A stretch of 64,000 nucleotides of DNA from Burkholderiaceae bacterium (GCA_031291325.1 JARLJG010000025.1:1-64000); one strand, 5' to 3'; numbered from the stretch's first letter, positions 49,674 to 58,888 are shown. Notes: a model not told the origin generated them from the letters alone. Program-made: numbers and translations.

Positions 49674-50939
49674 TTATTCATACCGCAGCGCTTCGGCTGG
49701 ACGCACGCGCGCGCCGGCCCAGCTCGGATACAGCGTCGCCAGGAAAGACAGTATCACCGACACCCAACCGATGATGTTGACGTCCGACCATTGCAGATCG
49801 GACGGCAATTCGGAAATCAGGTAGACATCGCTGGAGAGGAATTTGACGCCGAACAAATGCTCGATAAACGGCACGATCACGTCGATGTTCAAGGCCACCA
49901 GCACACCCATGCCAACCCCGATCGCCGTGCCCAGCAAGCCGATGATCGCGCCCTGGATCATGAAGATTTTCATGATCGAAAAAGGCGACGCGCCCAGCGT
50001 GCGCAGGATGGCAATGTCGGCCTGCTTGTCGGTCACCGTCATCACCAGCGTCGATACCAGGTTGAAGGCCGCCACCGCGACGATCAACGCCAGGATCAGG
50101 AACATCATCTTCTTTTCGGTTTGCACGGCGGCGAACCAGGTGCGGTTTTGCTGCGACCAGTCGCGCAACAGCAAGTCGCCGCTCATGGTCCCCGCCAATT
50201 CGTGCGCCACCTGCGGCGCCTTGTGCATGTCCTGCACCTTCAGGCGCACCCCCATCGGGGCGTCGAGATGAAACATCTTCTCGGCATCGTCGATATGGAT
50301 CAGCGCCAGCGTCGAATTGTATTCATACTCGCCGGAGTCGAAGATGCCGACCACGCGGAACGGCTTCAACCTCGGCACCACGCCAGCCGGCGTCACCTGC
50401 CCTTGCAGCGCCCCGACCGTCACCTTGTCGCCGATCCGTACATCCAAGGCCCGCGCGACTTCCACCCCCAGCACGATATTGAACTCGCCGGGCCGCAAGT
50501 CGTCGAACTTGCCGGCAATTACTTGCGATCCCACATCGGACACCTTGGGTTCCTCTTGCGGCAATACGCCTCGGACGAACACCGGACGCAAGTTATCCTC
50601 GCGCATCAACAAGGCTTGCGAGAAGGTATACGGGGCTGCGCCCTTGACCGCCTTGTTCTTGAACGCCTCTTTGGCAACCGACTGCCAATCGTTCATCGCG
50701 CCGCTGGCATCGCTCACCTCGATATGCGACAGCACGGCCACCATGCGATCCAGCACTTCTTTCTGGAAACCGTTCATCACCGACAAGACGACGATCAAGG
50801 CCGCCACCCCCAGCGCGATGCCAGCCATCGAAATCAGCGAAATGAAGGAAATAAAGCTGTTGCGGCCGCTGCGCCGCCCCGCGCGGGTATAACGCAGGCC
50901 GACCAGCCACTCAAACGGCAGATTTTTAAGGATACTCAA
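49674..50939 (-). CDS. lolC: lipoprotein-releasing ABC transporter permease, LolC/LolE type (421 aa)
   Basis: Permease partner of LolD: four membrane segments with a large periplasmic domain between TM1 (SFISFISLISMAGIALGVAALIVVLSVMNGF) and TM2 to TM4. The canonical family start FEWLVGLRYTRAGRRSGRNSFIS fits. Start proposed as TTG at 50939 (GGGAG upstream); an ATG at 50987 would overlap the ATG of the divergent gene. A single LolC/E-type permease with LolD is the usual betaproteobacterial form, probably acting as a homodimer. Confidence 0.9.
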   Translation of the reverse strand: MSILKNLPFEWLVGLRYTRAGRRSGRNSFISFISLISMAGIALGVAALIVVLSVMNGFQKEVLDRMVAVLSHIEVSDASGAMNDWQSVAKEAFKNKAVKGAAPYTFSQALLMREDNLRPVFVRGVLPQEEPKVSDVGSQVIAGKFDDLRPGEFNIVLGVEVARALDVRIGDKVTVGALQGQVTPAGVVPRLKPFRVVGIFDSGEYEYNSTLALIHIDDAEKMFHLDAPMGVRLKVQDMHKAPQVAHELAGTMSGDLLLRDWSQQNRTWFAAVQTEKKMMFLILALIVAVAAFNLVSTLVMTVTDKQADIAILRTLGASPFSIMKIFMIQGAIIGLLGTAIGVGMGVLVALNIDVIVPFIEHLFGVKFLSSDVYLISELPSDLQWSDVNIIGWVSVILSFLATLYPSWAGARVRPAEALRYE

Positions 50940-50985
50940 TCGAACACTCCCAAATTCAGAGCGCAGTTTGCCATACAATTGCGAC

Positions 50986-52017
50986 ATGAGCCATTTTGAA
51001 ATCCTTTTACCCTTCAGCCTCCCCCCGGAGCAACTGGCGCCCGAGTTGCTGCGGGAACTGCAATTGCCGGCGCTTGCCACCCTGCTGGCCAGGGCGAAGC
51101 CGGGGGTTAGCCGTGAATTCGATCCTTTTTCGCGCACTTTGCCGCACGAAGCCTGGCTGAGCAAGCGCTTGCTGCAAACCGACGGCCTGCACGCCGAGAG
51201 CAGCCCGCCGCTGGCGACAGCGCGGATGAAAAGCCTGGGTCTGACAGCGGATCAAGGGATCTGGTTCATTTTGCAGCCGGTGCATGTCCTTATCGCCCAA
51301 GACCATTTTCTATTGACCGATTTGCGGCGTCTGCCGTTGTCCGAGCCGGAAGCGCGCGCCTTGTACGACGCCGCGCTGCCGACATTCGAGCTGGCCGGCA
51401 AGACGCTACGCTACGGCAACGCCACCACCTGGTTCGTGCGCGCCGACGATTGGAAAGATTTGCGCACGGCGACGCCGGACGCCGCCTGTGGCCACCACAT
51501 CGACCGCTGGATGCCGCAGGGCGAAAGCGCACGCGCGTGGCGCAAATTGCAAAACGAAGTGCAAATGGAATGGTACGAGCACCCGGTCAACCAGGCGCGC
51601 GCGGAGCAACGCCAGACGCCGGTGAATTCGCTGTGGCTGTGGGGCGCGGCGGATGCGAGCCAGCCGCACGGCGAGCTTGCCTATGCGCATTCCGGCGCCG
51701 CCTCGCCTACCGCTGGTATTGCCGCCGATGGCGAAGACCTGTCCTCGCTACTATCGAAATTGCCGCATCCGCATCTATTGGTGCTGGACGAATTGAGCGA
51801 AGCGGCGCTGGCCGAAGACTGGCGCGCATGGCTGGAACGCATGCGGGCGCTGGAACTTGCCTGGTTTGCGCCGCTGCTGGCGGCTATACGCAACGGGCAA
51901 CTGACGCAGATCAAGTTGATCGTCGGCAGCAGCGAGCAGCAGCGCGAATTCGTCATCAGCAAAGCGGCATTGCTCAAATTCTGGGCCAAGCCCTCGCTGG
52001 ATCGTCTGCTGCCATGA
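50986..52017 (+). CDS. rpfE: RpfE-type phosphoglycerate mutase-like protein (343 aa)
   Basis: Protein of the RpfE/BPG-independent phosphoglycerate mutase-like family, found beside recJ in Xanthomonas (where rpf genes affect virulence) and in Burkholderiales. The sequence SHFEILLPFSLPPEQLAPELLRELQLPALATLLARAK and RWMPQGESARAWRKLQNEVQMEWYEHPVNQARAEQRQTPVNSLWLWGAAD are the recognisable stretches. No classic metal-site motif of alkaline phosphatase-type mutases is obvious, so catalysis is doubtful. ATG overlaps the lolC 5' region; the stop overlaps recJ (ATGA). Biochemical role unknown. Confidence 0.8.
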   Translation: MSHFEILLPFSLPPEQLAPELLRELQLPALATLLARAKPGVSREFDPFSRTLPHEAWLSKRLLQTDGLHAESSPPLATARMKSLGLTADQGIWFILQPVHVLIAQDHFLLTDLRRLPLSEPEARALYDAALPTFELAGKTLRYGNATTWFVRADDWKDLRTATPDAACGHHIDRWMPQGESARAWRKLQNEVQMEWYEHPVNQARAEQRQTPVNSLWLWGAADASQPHGELAYAHSGAASPTAGIAADGEDLSSLLSKLPHPHLLVLDELSEAALAEDWRAWLERMRALELAWFAPLLAAIRNGQLTQIKLIVGSSEQQREFVISKAALLKFWAKPSLDRLLP

Positions 52018-53708
52018 CGCGCATCGCCACCCGCCCCTACGCATTGCGCACCTCGGAAACCCTGCGCCAGCAAGGCGTGCATCCGGTGCTCGCGCGCCTG
52101 TATGCGGCGCGCGGCCTGACCGACAGCCGCGAATTGTCCAGCGATCTGACGGCCTTGATTGCGCCTGCCGGCCTCAAGCACATCGACGACGCCGCAGTGT
52201 TCCTGGCCGATGCGATTGCCGCGCGCAAGAAACTGGTGATCGTCGCCGACTACGATTGCGACGGCGCCACCGCCTGCGCGATCGGCTTGCGCGGCTTGCG
52301 CGCGATGGGCGCCAACGTCGACTACATCGTGCCGAACCGCTTCGAATACGGCTACGGCCTGACGCCGGAAATCGTCGCCTTGGCCGTGCGGGAGAAATCT
52401 CCCGACATCATCGTCACCGTCGATAACGGCATCGCCAGCGTCGACGGCGTGGCCGAAGCCAACCGGCGCGGCATCGAAGTGGTCGTCACCGACCATCATT
52501 TGCCGGGCGACACCCTGCCCGCCGCGCGCGTGATCGTCAATCCGAACCAACCCGCTTGCGGCTTCCCGAGCAAGAACCTGGCCGGCGTCGGCGTCATGTT
52601 TTACGTATTGCTGGCCTTGCGCGCGGAACTGCGCCGGCGCGGCGTGTTCGATGCGCAAACCCAGCCCAAGCTCGACAGCCTGCTCGATCTGGTGGCCTTG
52701 GGCACGGTAGCCGACGTGGTCAAGCTCGACGCGAATAACCGGATACTGGTTGCGCAAGGCTTGAAGCGCATGCGCAGTGGCCGCATGCAAGCGGGCGTGG
52801 CGGCCTTGTTCCGCGCCGCCGGGCGTGAAGCGCGGCGGGCATCGCCGTTCGACCTCGGTTTCGCGCTCGGTCCGCGCCTGAATGCGGCTGGCCGGCTGGC
52901 CGACATGTCGCTCGGCATCGAATGCCTATGCACCGACGACGAAGGCCGCGCCTGGGCCATCGCGCAAGAACTGGACGGCATCAACCGCGAACGGCGCGAC
53001 ATCGAAGCCGGCATGCAAGACACCGCACTGGCCCTGCTGGACGATTTCAATCCCAGCGACAATACCACCATCACGGTTTTCGATGCTTCCTGGCACCAGG
53101 GCGTGATCGGCATCGTGGCGTCGCGTCTGAAGGATAAATTCTACCGCCCGACGATCACCTTCGCGCCCGCCGACAACGGCATGATAAAAGGCTCGGGCCG
53201 CTCGATTGCCGGCTTCCACCTGCGCGACGCGCTCGACCTGGTTTCCAAGCATGCGCCGACCCTGATCGACAAATTCGGCGGCCACGCGATGGCCGCCGGC
53301 CTGACGCTGCGCGCGGACGCCTTCGACGCCTTCGCCGCAGCGTTCGAGCAAGTCGGCCGCAGTTGGCTAGACAGCCGGCAACTGGAGCGCGTGGTGGAAA
53401 CCGACGGCGCGCTGGAAGACGCCTATTTCACCATCGAATTCATCGAGTTGCTGGACGCCCAGGTATGGGGCCAGGGCTTCGCGCCGCCGCTGTTCTGCGA
53501 CGAGTTCAAGGTAGTCAATCAGCGCGTGCTCAAGGAAAGACACCTGAAGCTGCTATTGGAAAAAGATGGCCGCAAATACGACGCCATCTGGTTCGGCCAT
53601 GCCGACGGTTTGCCGCCGACCGCCAGGGTAGCCTATCGGCTCGACGCCAACGAATACAATGGCGTCACGCGCGTGCAGTTGATGGTCGAGCATGCGGAGG
53701 CGGCGTAG
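52014..53708 (+). CDS. recJ: single-stranded-DNA-specific exonuclease RecJ (564 aa)
   Basis: DHH-superfamily 5'-3' exonuclease for recombination and mismatch repair. Motifs: VIVADYDCDGATA, TVDNGIAS, TDHHLPGD (DHH), NPNQPACGFPSKNLAGVGV, the DHHA1 GSGRSIAGFHLRDAL region, GGHAMAAG and the OB-fold at the C-terminus. Its ATG overlaps the rpfE stop; the open frame extends upstream to 51450 only as a shadow of rpfE. Confidence 0.96.
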   Translation: MTRIATRPYALRTSETLRQQGVHPVLARLYAARGLTDSRELSSDLTALIAPAGLKHIDDAAVFLADAIAARKKLVIVADYDCDGATACAIGLRGLRAMGANVDYIVPNRFEYGYGLTPEIVALAVREKSPDIIVTVDNGIASVDGVAEANRRGIEVVVTDHHLPGDTLPAARVIVNPNQPACGFPSKNLAGVGVMFYVLLALRAELRRRGVFDAQTQPKLDSLLDLVALGTVADVVKLDANNRILVAQGLKRMRSGRMQAGVAALFRAAGREARRASPFDLGFALGPRLNAAGRLADMSLGIECLCTDDEGRAWAIAQELDGINRERRDIEAGMQDTALALLDDFNPSDNTTITVFDASWHQGVIGIVASRLKDKFYRPTITFAPADNGMIKGSGRSIAGFHLRDALDLVSKHAPTLIDKFGGHAMAAGLTLRADAFDAFAAAFEQVGRSWLDSRQLERVVETDGALEDAYFTIEFIELLDAQVWGQGFAPPLFCDEFKVVNQRVLKERHLKLLLEKDGRKYDAIWFGHADGLPPTARVAYRLDANEYNGVTRVQLMVEHAEAA

Positions 53709-53730
53709 GCACGCCGGCAACACTGGCAGA

Positions 53731-54921
53731 TCACGGCGTATAAATCCGCGACATGAAGGCCTTGATATAGCGCGTCTCCGGGATTGCCGGATGCACCGGA
53801 TGATCCGGCCCTTGCATGCCCTCTTCGATAATTTGCAAATGGCGGTCCAGATGGCGCGATGCGCCGCGCAAAACGTCCACCAATTCCTCCCGTTGCAGAT
53901 GCATCGAGCACGAGCCGGATAGCAGATAGCCTTCCGCGCCCAGCAGGCGCATCGCGGCTTCGTTGATGCGGCGGTAGGCGTTGATGCCTTCGCTGATATC
54001 CTTCTTGCGTTTGATGAAGGCGGGCGGATCGACTATCACGACATCGAATTGCTCGCCGCTGTCTTTCAAGTCCTTGAGAACGTCGAACGCATCGCCTTCG
54101 ATGCAACGCATGCGCTCGGCGACGCCATTGAGTTCGGCACTTTTCTTGACCAGGTCGAGCGCCGCCGCCGAGCGGTCGACGCACCATGCTTCCTTTGCGC
54201 CAAAGGCTGCCGCCTGCACACCGAAGCCGCCGATGTAACTGAAGACGTCGAGCACGCGCTTGCCTGCCACATACTTTTTCAGCCAAGCGCGGTTCGGGCG
54301 TTGATCGTAGAACCAGCCGGTTTTTTGGCCGTCGTGCAATGGAGCCAGAAATTTCACGCCGTTTTCGATCAGCTCGACGTGGTCGGGCGGATTGCCATAG
54401 GCGACCACGACTTCCTTCTCCAGATTTTCCAGCGCGCGCATGCTGCTGTCGTTGCGCAAGACGATCGATTCCGGTTGCAGCACCTAGATCAGCGCCTCGA
54501 CGATCGCCTCCCTGGCCGCATCCATGCCGGCGGTATTCAATTGCACCACCAGATGCGCGCCGAAGCGGTCGACCACCAGGCCAGGCAGCAAATCGCTTTC
54601 GCCGAATACCAGGCGATAAAACGGCACGTCGAACAAGCGCTCGCGCAGCGTCAGCGCCTGCTTGAAACGGCGCGCCAGCAATGCGGTGTCGAGGCGTTCG
54701 TTGCCCTGCCCGATCAGGCGCGCGCAAATCAGGCTATGCGGATTGACGTAGGCCACGCCCATAGGCTTGCCGCCATGCGACTCAACCAACGCCAGTTCGC
54801 CCGGCGCGAAGGCTTTCAGCGGCGTGACAGCGTTGTTGACTTCATTGCTGTAGACCCACAAATGACCGCCTTGCAGACGCCGTTCTTCATTGCGCCCCAG
54901 ACGCAAACGCTTCAATTCCAT
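53731..54921 (-). pseudogene. rlmI: 23S rRNA m5C1962 methyltransferase RlmI, interrupted by in-frame TAG
   Basis: The full reading frame is 396 codons, equal to E. coli RlmI, but codon 146 (54486-54484) is TAG. Upstream part: MELKRLRLGRNEERRLQGGHLWVYSNEV (PUA domain) and central domain to VEAL. Downstream part: QPESIVLRNDSSMRALENLE, then the methyltransferase domain with DVFSYIGGFGVQAAAFGA and VDPPAFIKRKKD. Reading frame and homology are continuous across the stop, so one substitution (for example GAG or AAG to TAG) is the simplest cause. The C-terminal half has no good restart site; the nearest GTG directly after the stop lacks a ribosome site. Could be a pseudogene, sequencing error or suppressed stop. 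Confidence 0.9.
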
Positions 54922-55046
54922 GGATTTCCCTTGCTGGCGGCGCACTTTTGGCGCCGCTTGGACGACACGCCGCTCCGGCTGGACGGCGGTTGACATTCTA
55001 ACAGGGGGCTGGTGCGTTGATAGTGTTTCGAGGCAACCGCCGATTT

Positions 55047-55078
55047 GCTCCCCTCTCCCGCAAGCGGGCGAGGGGAGC
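55047..55078. repeat. REP-like palindrome upstream of rlmI
   Basis: A 32-base palindrome (GCTCCCCTCTCCCGC on one side, a mismatch G/A in the arm on the other) between divergent rlmI and prfB. The fourth location of this family in the window. Confidence 0.8.
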
Positions 55079-55223
55079 TTACCGGCTCCCGGCGACGACA
55101 TTGGCGCAATCCGCCACAAAACCGCGCCAAATCTGTGCAAAATCAAGCAACTAGCATGCATGAACCTGCCCGAAAACACGGTCATGAGGTATAATTTATG
55201 GTTTGATTGTCGAGCAAAAAATC

Positions 55224-56328
55224 ATGGAAGCCGAACGCCTCAACTCCCTTTCCGCCTTGCTGGCGGACCTGACCACCCGCGAAGCTGAACTTCGGAGGTA
55301 TCTTTGACTTCGATACGAAGTCGGAGAAACTTGAGCAAGTCAACGCCGAATTAGAAGACCCCACCGTCTGGAACGACCAGAAGCGCGCCCAGGACCTGGG
55401 CAAGGAAAAGAAATCGCTGGAAGCGATCGTCCTCACGCTCACTAAAATCGATGCCGATCTGCACGACGCCAACGACTTGTTTGCGATGGCGCGCGAAGAA
55501 AACGACGACGAGACGCTGATCGCGGTCGAAGAAGACACGGGCGGCATCCAGAAATTGATCGAGGGCATGGAATTTCGCCGGATGTTCAATAATCCGATGG
55601 ACCCGAACAATTGCTTTATCGACATCCAGGCCGGCGCCGGCGGCACCGAGGCGCAGGATTGGGCGTCGATGCTGCGGCGTCAATACGTGCGCTATTGCGA
55701 GCGCAAGGGCTTCAAGGTGGAAGTGCTGGAAGAGTCCGACGGCGAAGTCGCCGGCATCAAGACCGCGACGCTGAAAGTCGAGGGCGATTACGCCTACGGC
55801 TTCCTGCGCACGGAGACCGGCGTGCATCGCCTGGTGCGCAAATCGCCGTTCGATTCGGCCAATGGCCGCCACACGTCGTTCGCCAGTTTGTTTGTGTACC
55901 CGGAAGTCGACGATTCGCTGGAGATCGACATCAACCCCGCCGATGTGCGCGTCGATACCTACCGCGCGTCCGGCGCCGGCGGCCAGCACATCAACAAGAC
56001 CGATTCGGCGGTGCGCTTGACGCACGGCCCGTCCGGGATTGTCGTGCAATGCCAGAACGACCGCAGCCAGCACCGCAACCGCGCCGAGGCGTGGGCGATG
56101 CTGAAGTCGCGCCTGTACGAACTGGAATTGCGCAAGCGCATGAGCGAACAGCAAAGGCTGGAAGACACCAAGACCGATATCGGCTGGGGCCACCAGATCC
56201 GCTCCTACGTGCTGGACCAGTCGCGCATCAAGGATTTGCGCACCAATGTCGAAACCGGCAACACCAAGGCGGTGCTGGATGGCGACCTGGACGAATTCAT
56301 TGCCGCTTCGCTGAAACAAGGCGTTTGA
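55224..56328 (+). CDS. prfB: peptide chain release factor 2, programmed +1 frameshift (367 aa)
   Basis: RF2 recognises UAA and UGA stops. Frame 1 runs 55224-55304 (27 codons from ATG) and meets TGA at 55305-55307. The site is CGGAGG-TAT-CTT-TGA-C, the classical RF2 slippage signal: an internal Shine-Dalgarno three bases before CTT, slippery CTT, stop UGA followed by C. After +1 slippage reading resumes with GAC (55306-55308) to 56328. Frame 2 contains the SPF recognition motif (VRKSPFDS) and GGQ ([11 protein letters not shown]). Self-regulated by RF2 level. Precedes lysS as in many proteobacteria. Confidence 0.97.
55298..55308 (+). promoter_or_regulatory. prfB: RF2 +1 programmed frameshift site
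   Basis: TATCTTTGAC preceded by GGAGG: codons TAT, CTT, then TGA; the ribosome slips forward one base on CTT. Confidence 0.95.
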
Positions 56329-56371
56329 TTTTTCAAGCGCCCTTTCCATTTATCTTGATTGCCGAAAAACC

Positions 56372-57898
56372 ATGACCACGCATAACGACGCAACGGCACT
56401 GCCGATCGACGAAAATTCCATCATCGCGGAACGCCGCGCCAAGCTGGCGACGCTGCGCAGCGAAGGCATCGCCTTCCCCAACGATTTCCGTCCGCAGCAT
56501 AAAGCCGCCGCCTTGCACGCGCAATACGACGCGCTCGATAACGAAGCGCTGGAAGCCGCGCCGATCAAGGTCAGTGTGGCCGGTCGCATGATGTTGAAGC
56601 GGGTAATGGGCAAGGCCTCGTTCGCGACGCTGCAAGACGCGTCCGGCGCGAAAGCCGATGGCCGCATCCAGTTGTACATCACCAACGACGGCACCGGCGA
56701 AGCCGCGCATGCGGCGTTCAAGCATTACGACCTGGGCGATATTCTCGGCGCCGAAGGCTTGCTGTTCAAGACCAAGACCGGCGAATTGTCGGTCAAGGTG
56801 ACCAACCTGCGCCTGCTGACCAAGTCGCTGCGACCGCTGCCGGATAAGCATCACGGCTTGTCGGACCAGGAAACCAAGTATCGCCAGCGCTACGTCGACC
56901 TCATCATGAGCGAAGACACGCGCCGCACTTTCAAGGCGCGCACGGCGGCGATGTCGTCGATCCGCAACTTCATGGCGGAAAACGAATTCATGGAAGTCGA
57001 AACGCCGATGCTGCACGTGATCCCCGGCGGAGCGGCGGCCAAGCCTTTCATCACGCATCACAATGCGCTCGACATGCAAATGTACTTGCGCATCGCCCCG
57101 GAACTGTACCTGTAACGGCTGGTGGTCGGCGGCTTCGAGCGCGTGTTTGAAGTCAACCGCAACTTCCGCAACGAAGGCGTGTCGCCGCGCCACAATCCTG
57201 AATTCACGATGATGGAATTCTACGCGGCCTACGCCGATTACCAATGGGTGATGGACTTCACCGAAGCGGTGATCCGACGGGCTGCGGTCGATGCGCACGG
57301 CACGGCAGTGCTGACCTATCAAGGGCGCGAGCTGGATTTGAGCAAGCCCTTCCATCGCCTGACGATTGTCGGCGCGATCAACAAATACGCGCCGCAATAC
57401 ACCAACGAGCAATTGCACGACGCCGACTTCTTGCGCGCGGAACTAGCCAAGTTCGGCGCCAAGCCGCACGCGCACGCCGGCTTGGGCGCGCTGCAACTGG
57501 GCTTGTTCGAGGAAACCGCCGAAGCCCAGTTGTGGGAGCCGACTTACATCGTCGATTATCCGGTTGAAGTATCGCCGCTGGCGCGCGCATCCGACACCGT
57601 GCCCGGCATTACCGAGCGCTTCGAGCTATTCATCGTAGGCCGCGAAATCGCCAACGGCTTCTCCGAATTGAACGATGCCGAAGACCAGGCCGCGCGCTTC
57701 CAGGCGCAAGTCGCCGCCAAGGATGCGGGCGACGAAGAGGCGATGTATTACGATGCCGACTATATCCGCGCGCTGGAATACGGCATGCCGCCAACCGGCG
57801 GCTGCGGCATCGGCATCGACCGCTTGATGATGCTCATTACCGATTCGCCGAATATCCGCGACGTGATTTTATTCCCGCATTTGCGGCGCGAAGAATAG
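56372..57898 (+). pseudogene. lysS: class II lysyl-tRNA synthetase, interrupted by in-frame TAA
   Basis: The reading frame is 508 codons plus stop, the normal length of LysS. The OB-fold ([27 protein letters not shown]), motif 1 region ([31 protein letters not shown]) and RIAPELYL lie in the first part. Codon 248 (57113-57115) is TAA where the family has Lys (LYLKRLVVGG). It continues in the same frame with [21 protein letters not shown] (motif 2) and [29 protein letters not shown] (motif 3). The change is most simply AAA to TAA. The truncated N-terminal product lacks motifs 2 and 3 and would be dead. LysS is normally essential, so sequence error, a second lysS/lysU elsewhere or suppression must be considered. 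Confidence 0.95.
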
Positions 57899-57979
57899 AG
57901 AATGCTCGCTCCAGGCGGTGTTGCGCGATGCGCGCCGCTTGGCGGCGCATCGATCTAGGCGAGAACGAATTCCTCGCCC

Positions 57980-58174
57980 CTAGCGCGCTTCCTCGATCCA
58001 CGCCATCTGTATCGCTTCAAGCGCCTTTTCGCCACCGTGCTGATGATCGTCGTCGAAGCCGTCAAGCGCGACCACCCAGTTGTGCAAGTCGACGAAGCGC
58101 ACGGTCAACGGGTCGACATCCGGGAACTTTTCATACAATTCCTCGGCAATGCGGATGGTATCGGTCCATTTCAT
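57980..58174 (-). CDS. iscX: Fe-S assembly protein IscX (64 aa)
   Basis: Small acidic regulator/iron adaptor of the Isc system that binds IscS. KWTDTIRIAEELYEKFPDVDPLTVRFVDLHNWVVALDGFDD is the whole diagnostic protein. GGAGAG precedes the ATG at 58174. An in-frame extension to 58300 covers the 122-bp repeat and is not coding. Last gene of the isc operon. Confidence 0.95.
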   Translation of the reverse strand: MKWTDTIRIAEELYEKFPDVDPLTVRFVDLHNWVVALDGFDDDHQHGGEKALEAIQMAWIEEAR

Positions 58175-58194
58175 CACATCTCTCCATTTACTAA

Positions 58195-58316
58195 AGGGCA
58201 CCTCTAGAAATTGCCAAGAGCGTCCAAGGTCGAGTCGAGGAGCGGACATGTACGTAGGTACATCGAGCACCGCAGACTCGAGATTGGGCGCTCTTGACAA
58301 TTTCTAGAGGTGCCCT
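58195..58316. repeat. 122-bp MITE-like inverted-repeat element between fdx and iscX
   Basis: The termini match perfectly over 19 bases (AGGGCACCTCTAGAAATTG and its complement), with further imperfect pairing inward (AAGAGCG/CGCTCTT, CGAGTC/GACTCG) and a short TGTACGTAGGTACA hairpin near the centre. It ends 4 bases before the fdx stop and 20 bases before the iscX start. Flanks read CTAA/AAGG, so a target duplication is not certain. No transposase inside; it is either a non-autonomous mobile element or a complex intercistronic hairpin. Confidence 0.8.
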
Positions 58317-58320
58317 AAGG

Positions 58321-58659
58321 TCAATGACTTTCACTGACCTGGTTGATGGTGTATTTGGGTATTTCCACCACCAGGTCGGTATCGGTCAAGATCGCCTGGC
58401 ATGACAGGCGCGAAGTGGCTTCCAGGCCCCAGGCGCGATCGAGCAAATCCTCTTCCTTCTCTTCCGCCTCGGCCAGACCCTCGAAACCTTCGCGGATCAC
58501 CACATGGCAGGTGGTGCAGGCGCAGGACTTCTCGCACGCGTGCTCGATCTCGATATCGTTTTCCAGCAAGACGTCGCACAAGGACTTGCCGACCGGCGCC
58601 TCGATGACGGCGCCTTCCGGGCATAGTGTGGCATGGGGGAGTACGACGATTTGCGGCAC
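58321..58659 (-). CDS. fdx: [2Fe-2S] ferredoxin, Isc type (112 aa)
   Basis: Electron donor for Fe-S cluster assembly. Cluster ligands HACEKSCACTTCHVV (C-x5-C-x2-C) and RLSCQAILTDTDLVVEIP. GTG start at 58659 (VPQIVVLPHATLCPEGAVIEAP) with GAGG about nine bases upstream; the frame extends further but the family starts here. Between hscA and iscX. Confidence 0.95.
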   Translation of the reverse strand: MPQIVVLPHATLCPEGAVIEAPVGKSLCDVLLENDIEIEHACEKSCACTTCHVVIREGFEGLAEAEEKEEDLLDRAWGLEATSRLSCQAILTDTDLVVEIPKYTINQVSESH

Positions 58660-58738
58660 TGGGGTTACCTCGTTATTCAATAAATTTGGTTCGTCTGAGT
58701 ATTTTGTGGGTAAATCATTTGACTCCAACACAACCCTC

Positions 58739-58821
58739 CGTCGTTACCGCGAAGGCGGGAATACATAGGGCTTAGGCTCGATTTAACTCTCTATGGGTTC
58801 CCGCCTTCGCGGGAACGACGG
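58739..58821. repeat. pair of inverted REP elements (TTCCCGCCTTCGCGGGAA family) between hscA and fdx
   Basis: Two copies of CCGCGAAGGCGGGA-type palindrome in inverted orientation (about 58739-58770 and 58790-58821), together an 82-base stem-loop. This motif is a common repeat in Xanthomonas and Burkholderiales genomes. It lies in the 229-base gap between fdx and hscA and differs in sequence from the CCCTCTCCCGC family. No gene is in the gap. Confidence 0.8.
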
Positions 58822-58888
58822 GGATATTTTTTGCCAAGCCGATATAACCGTGCTTCTATCCACAGCGAAGCCCGAACAACCATAAATT

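Noticed and set aside
54922-55185. N-terminal extension of rlmI through the REP palindrome
   Set aside because: RlmI homologues start at MELKRLRL-like sequence; the extension crosses a repeat and the prfB promoter region.
58175-58300. N-terminal extension of iscX through the 122-bp repeat
   Set aside because: IscX starts at MKWTDTIRIAEEL with GGAGAG; the extension is translated repeat.
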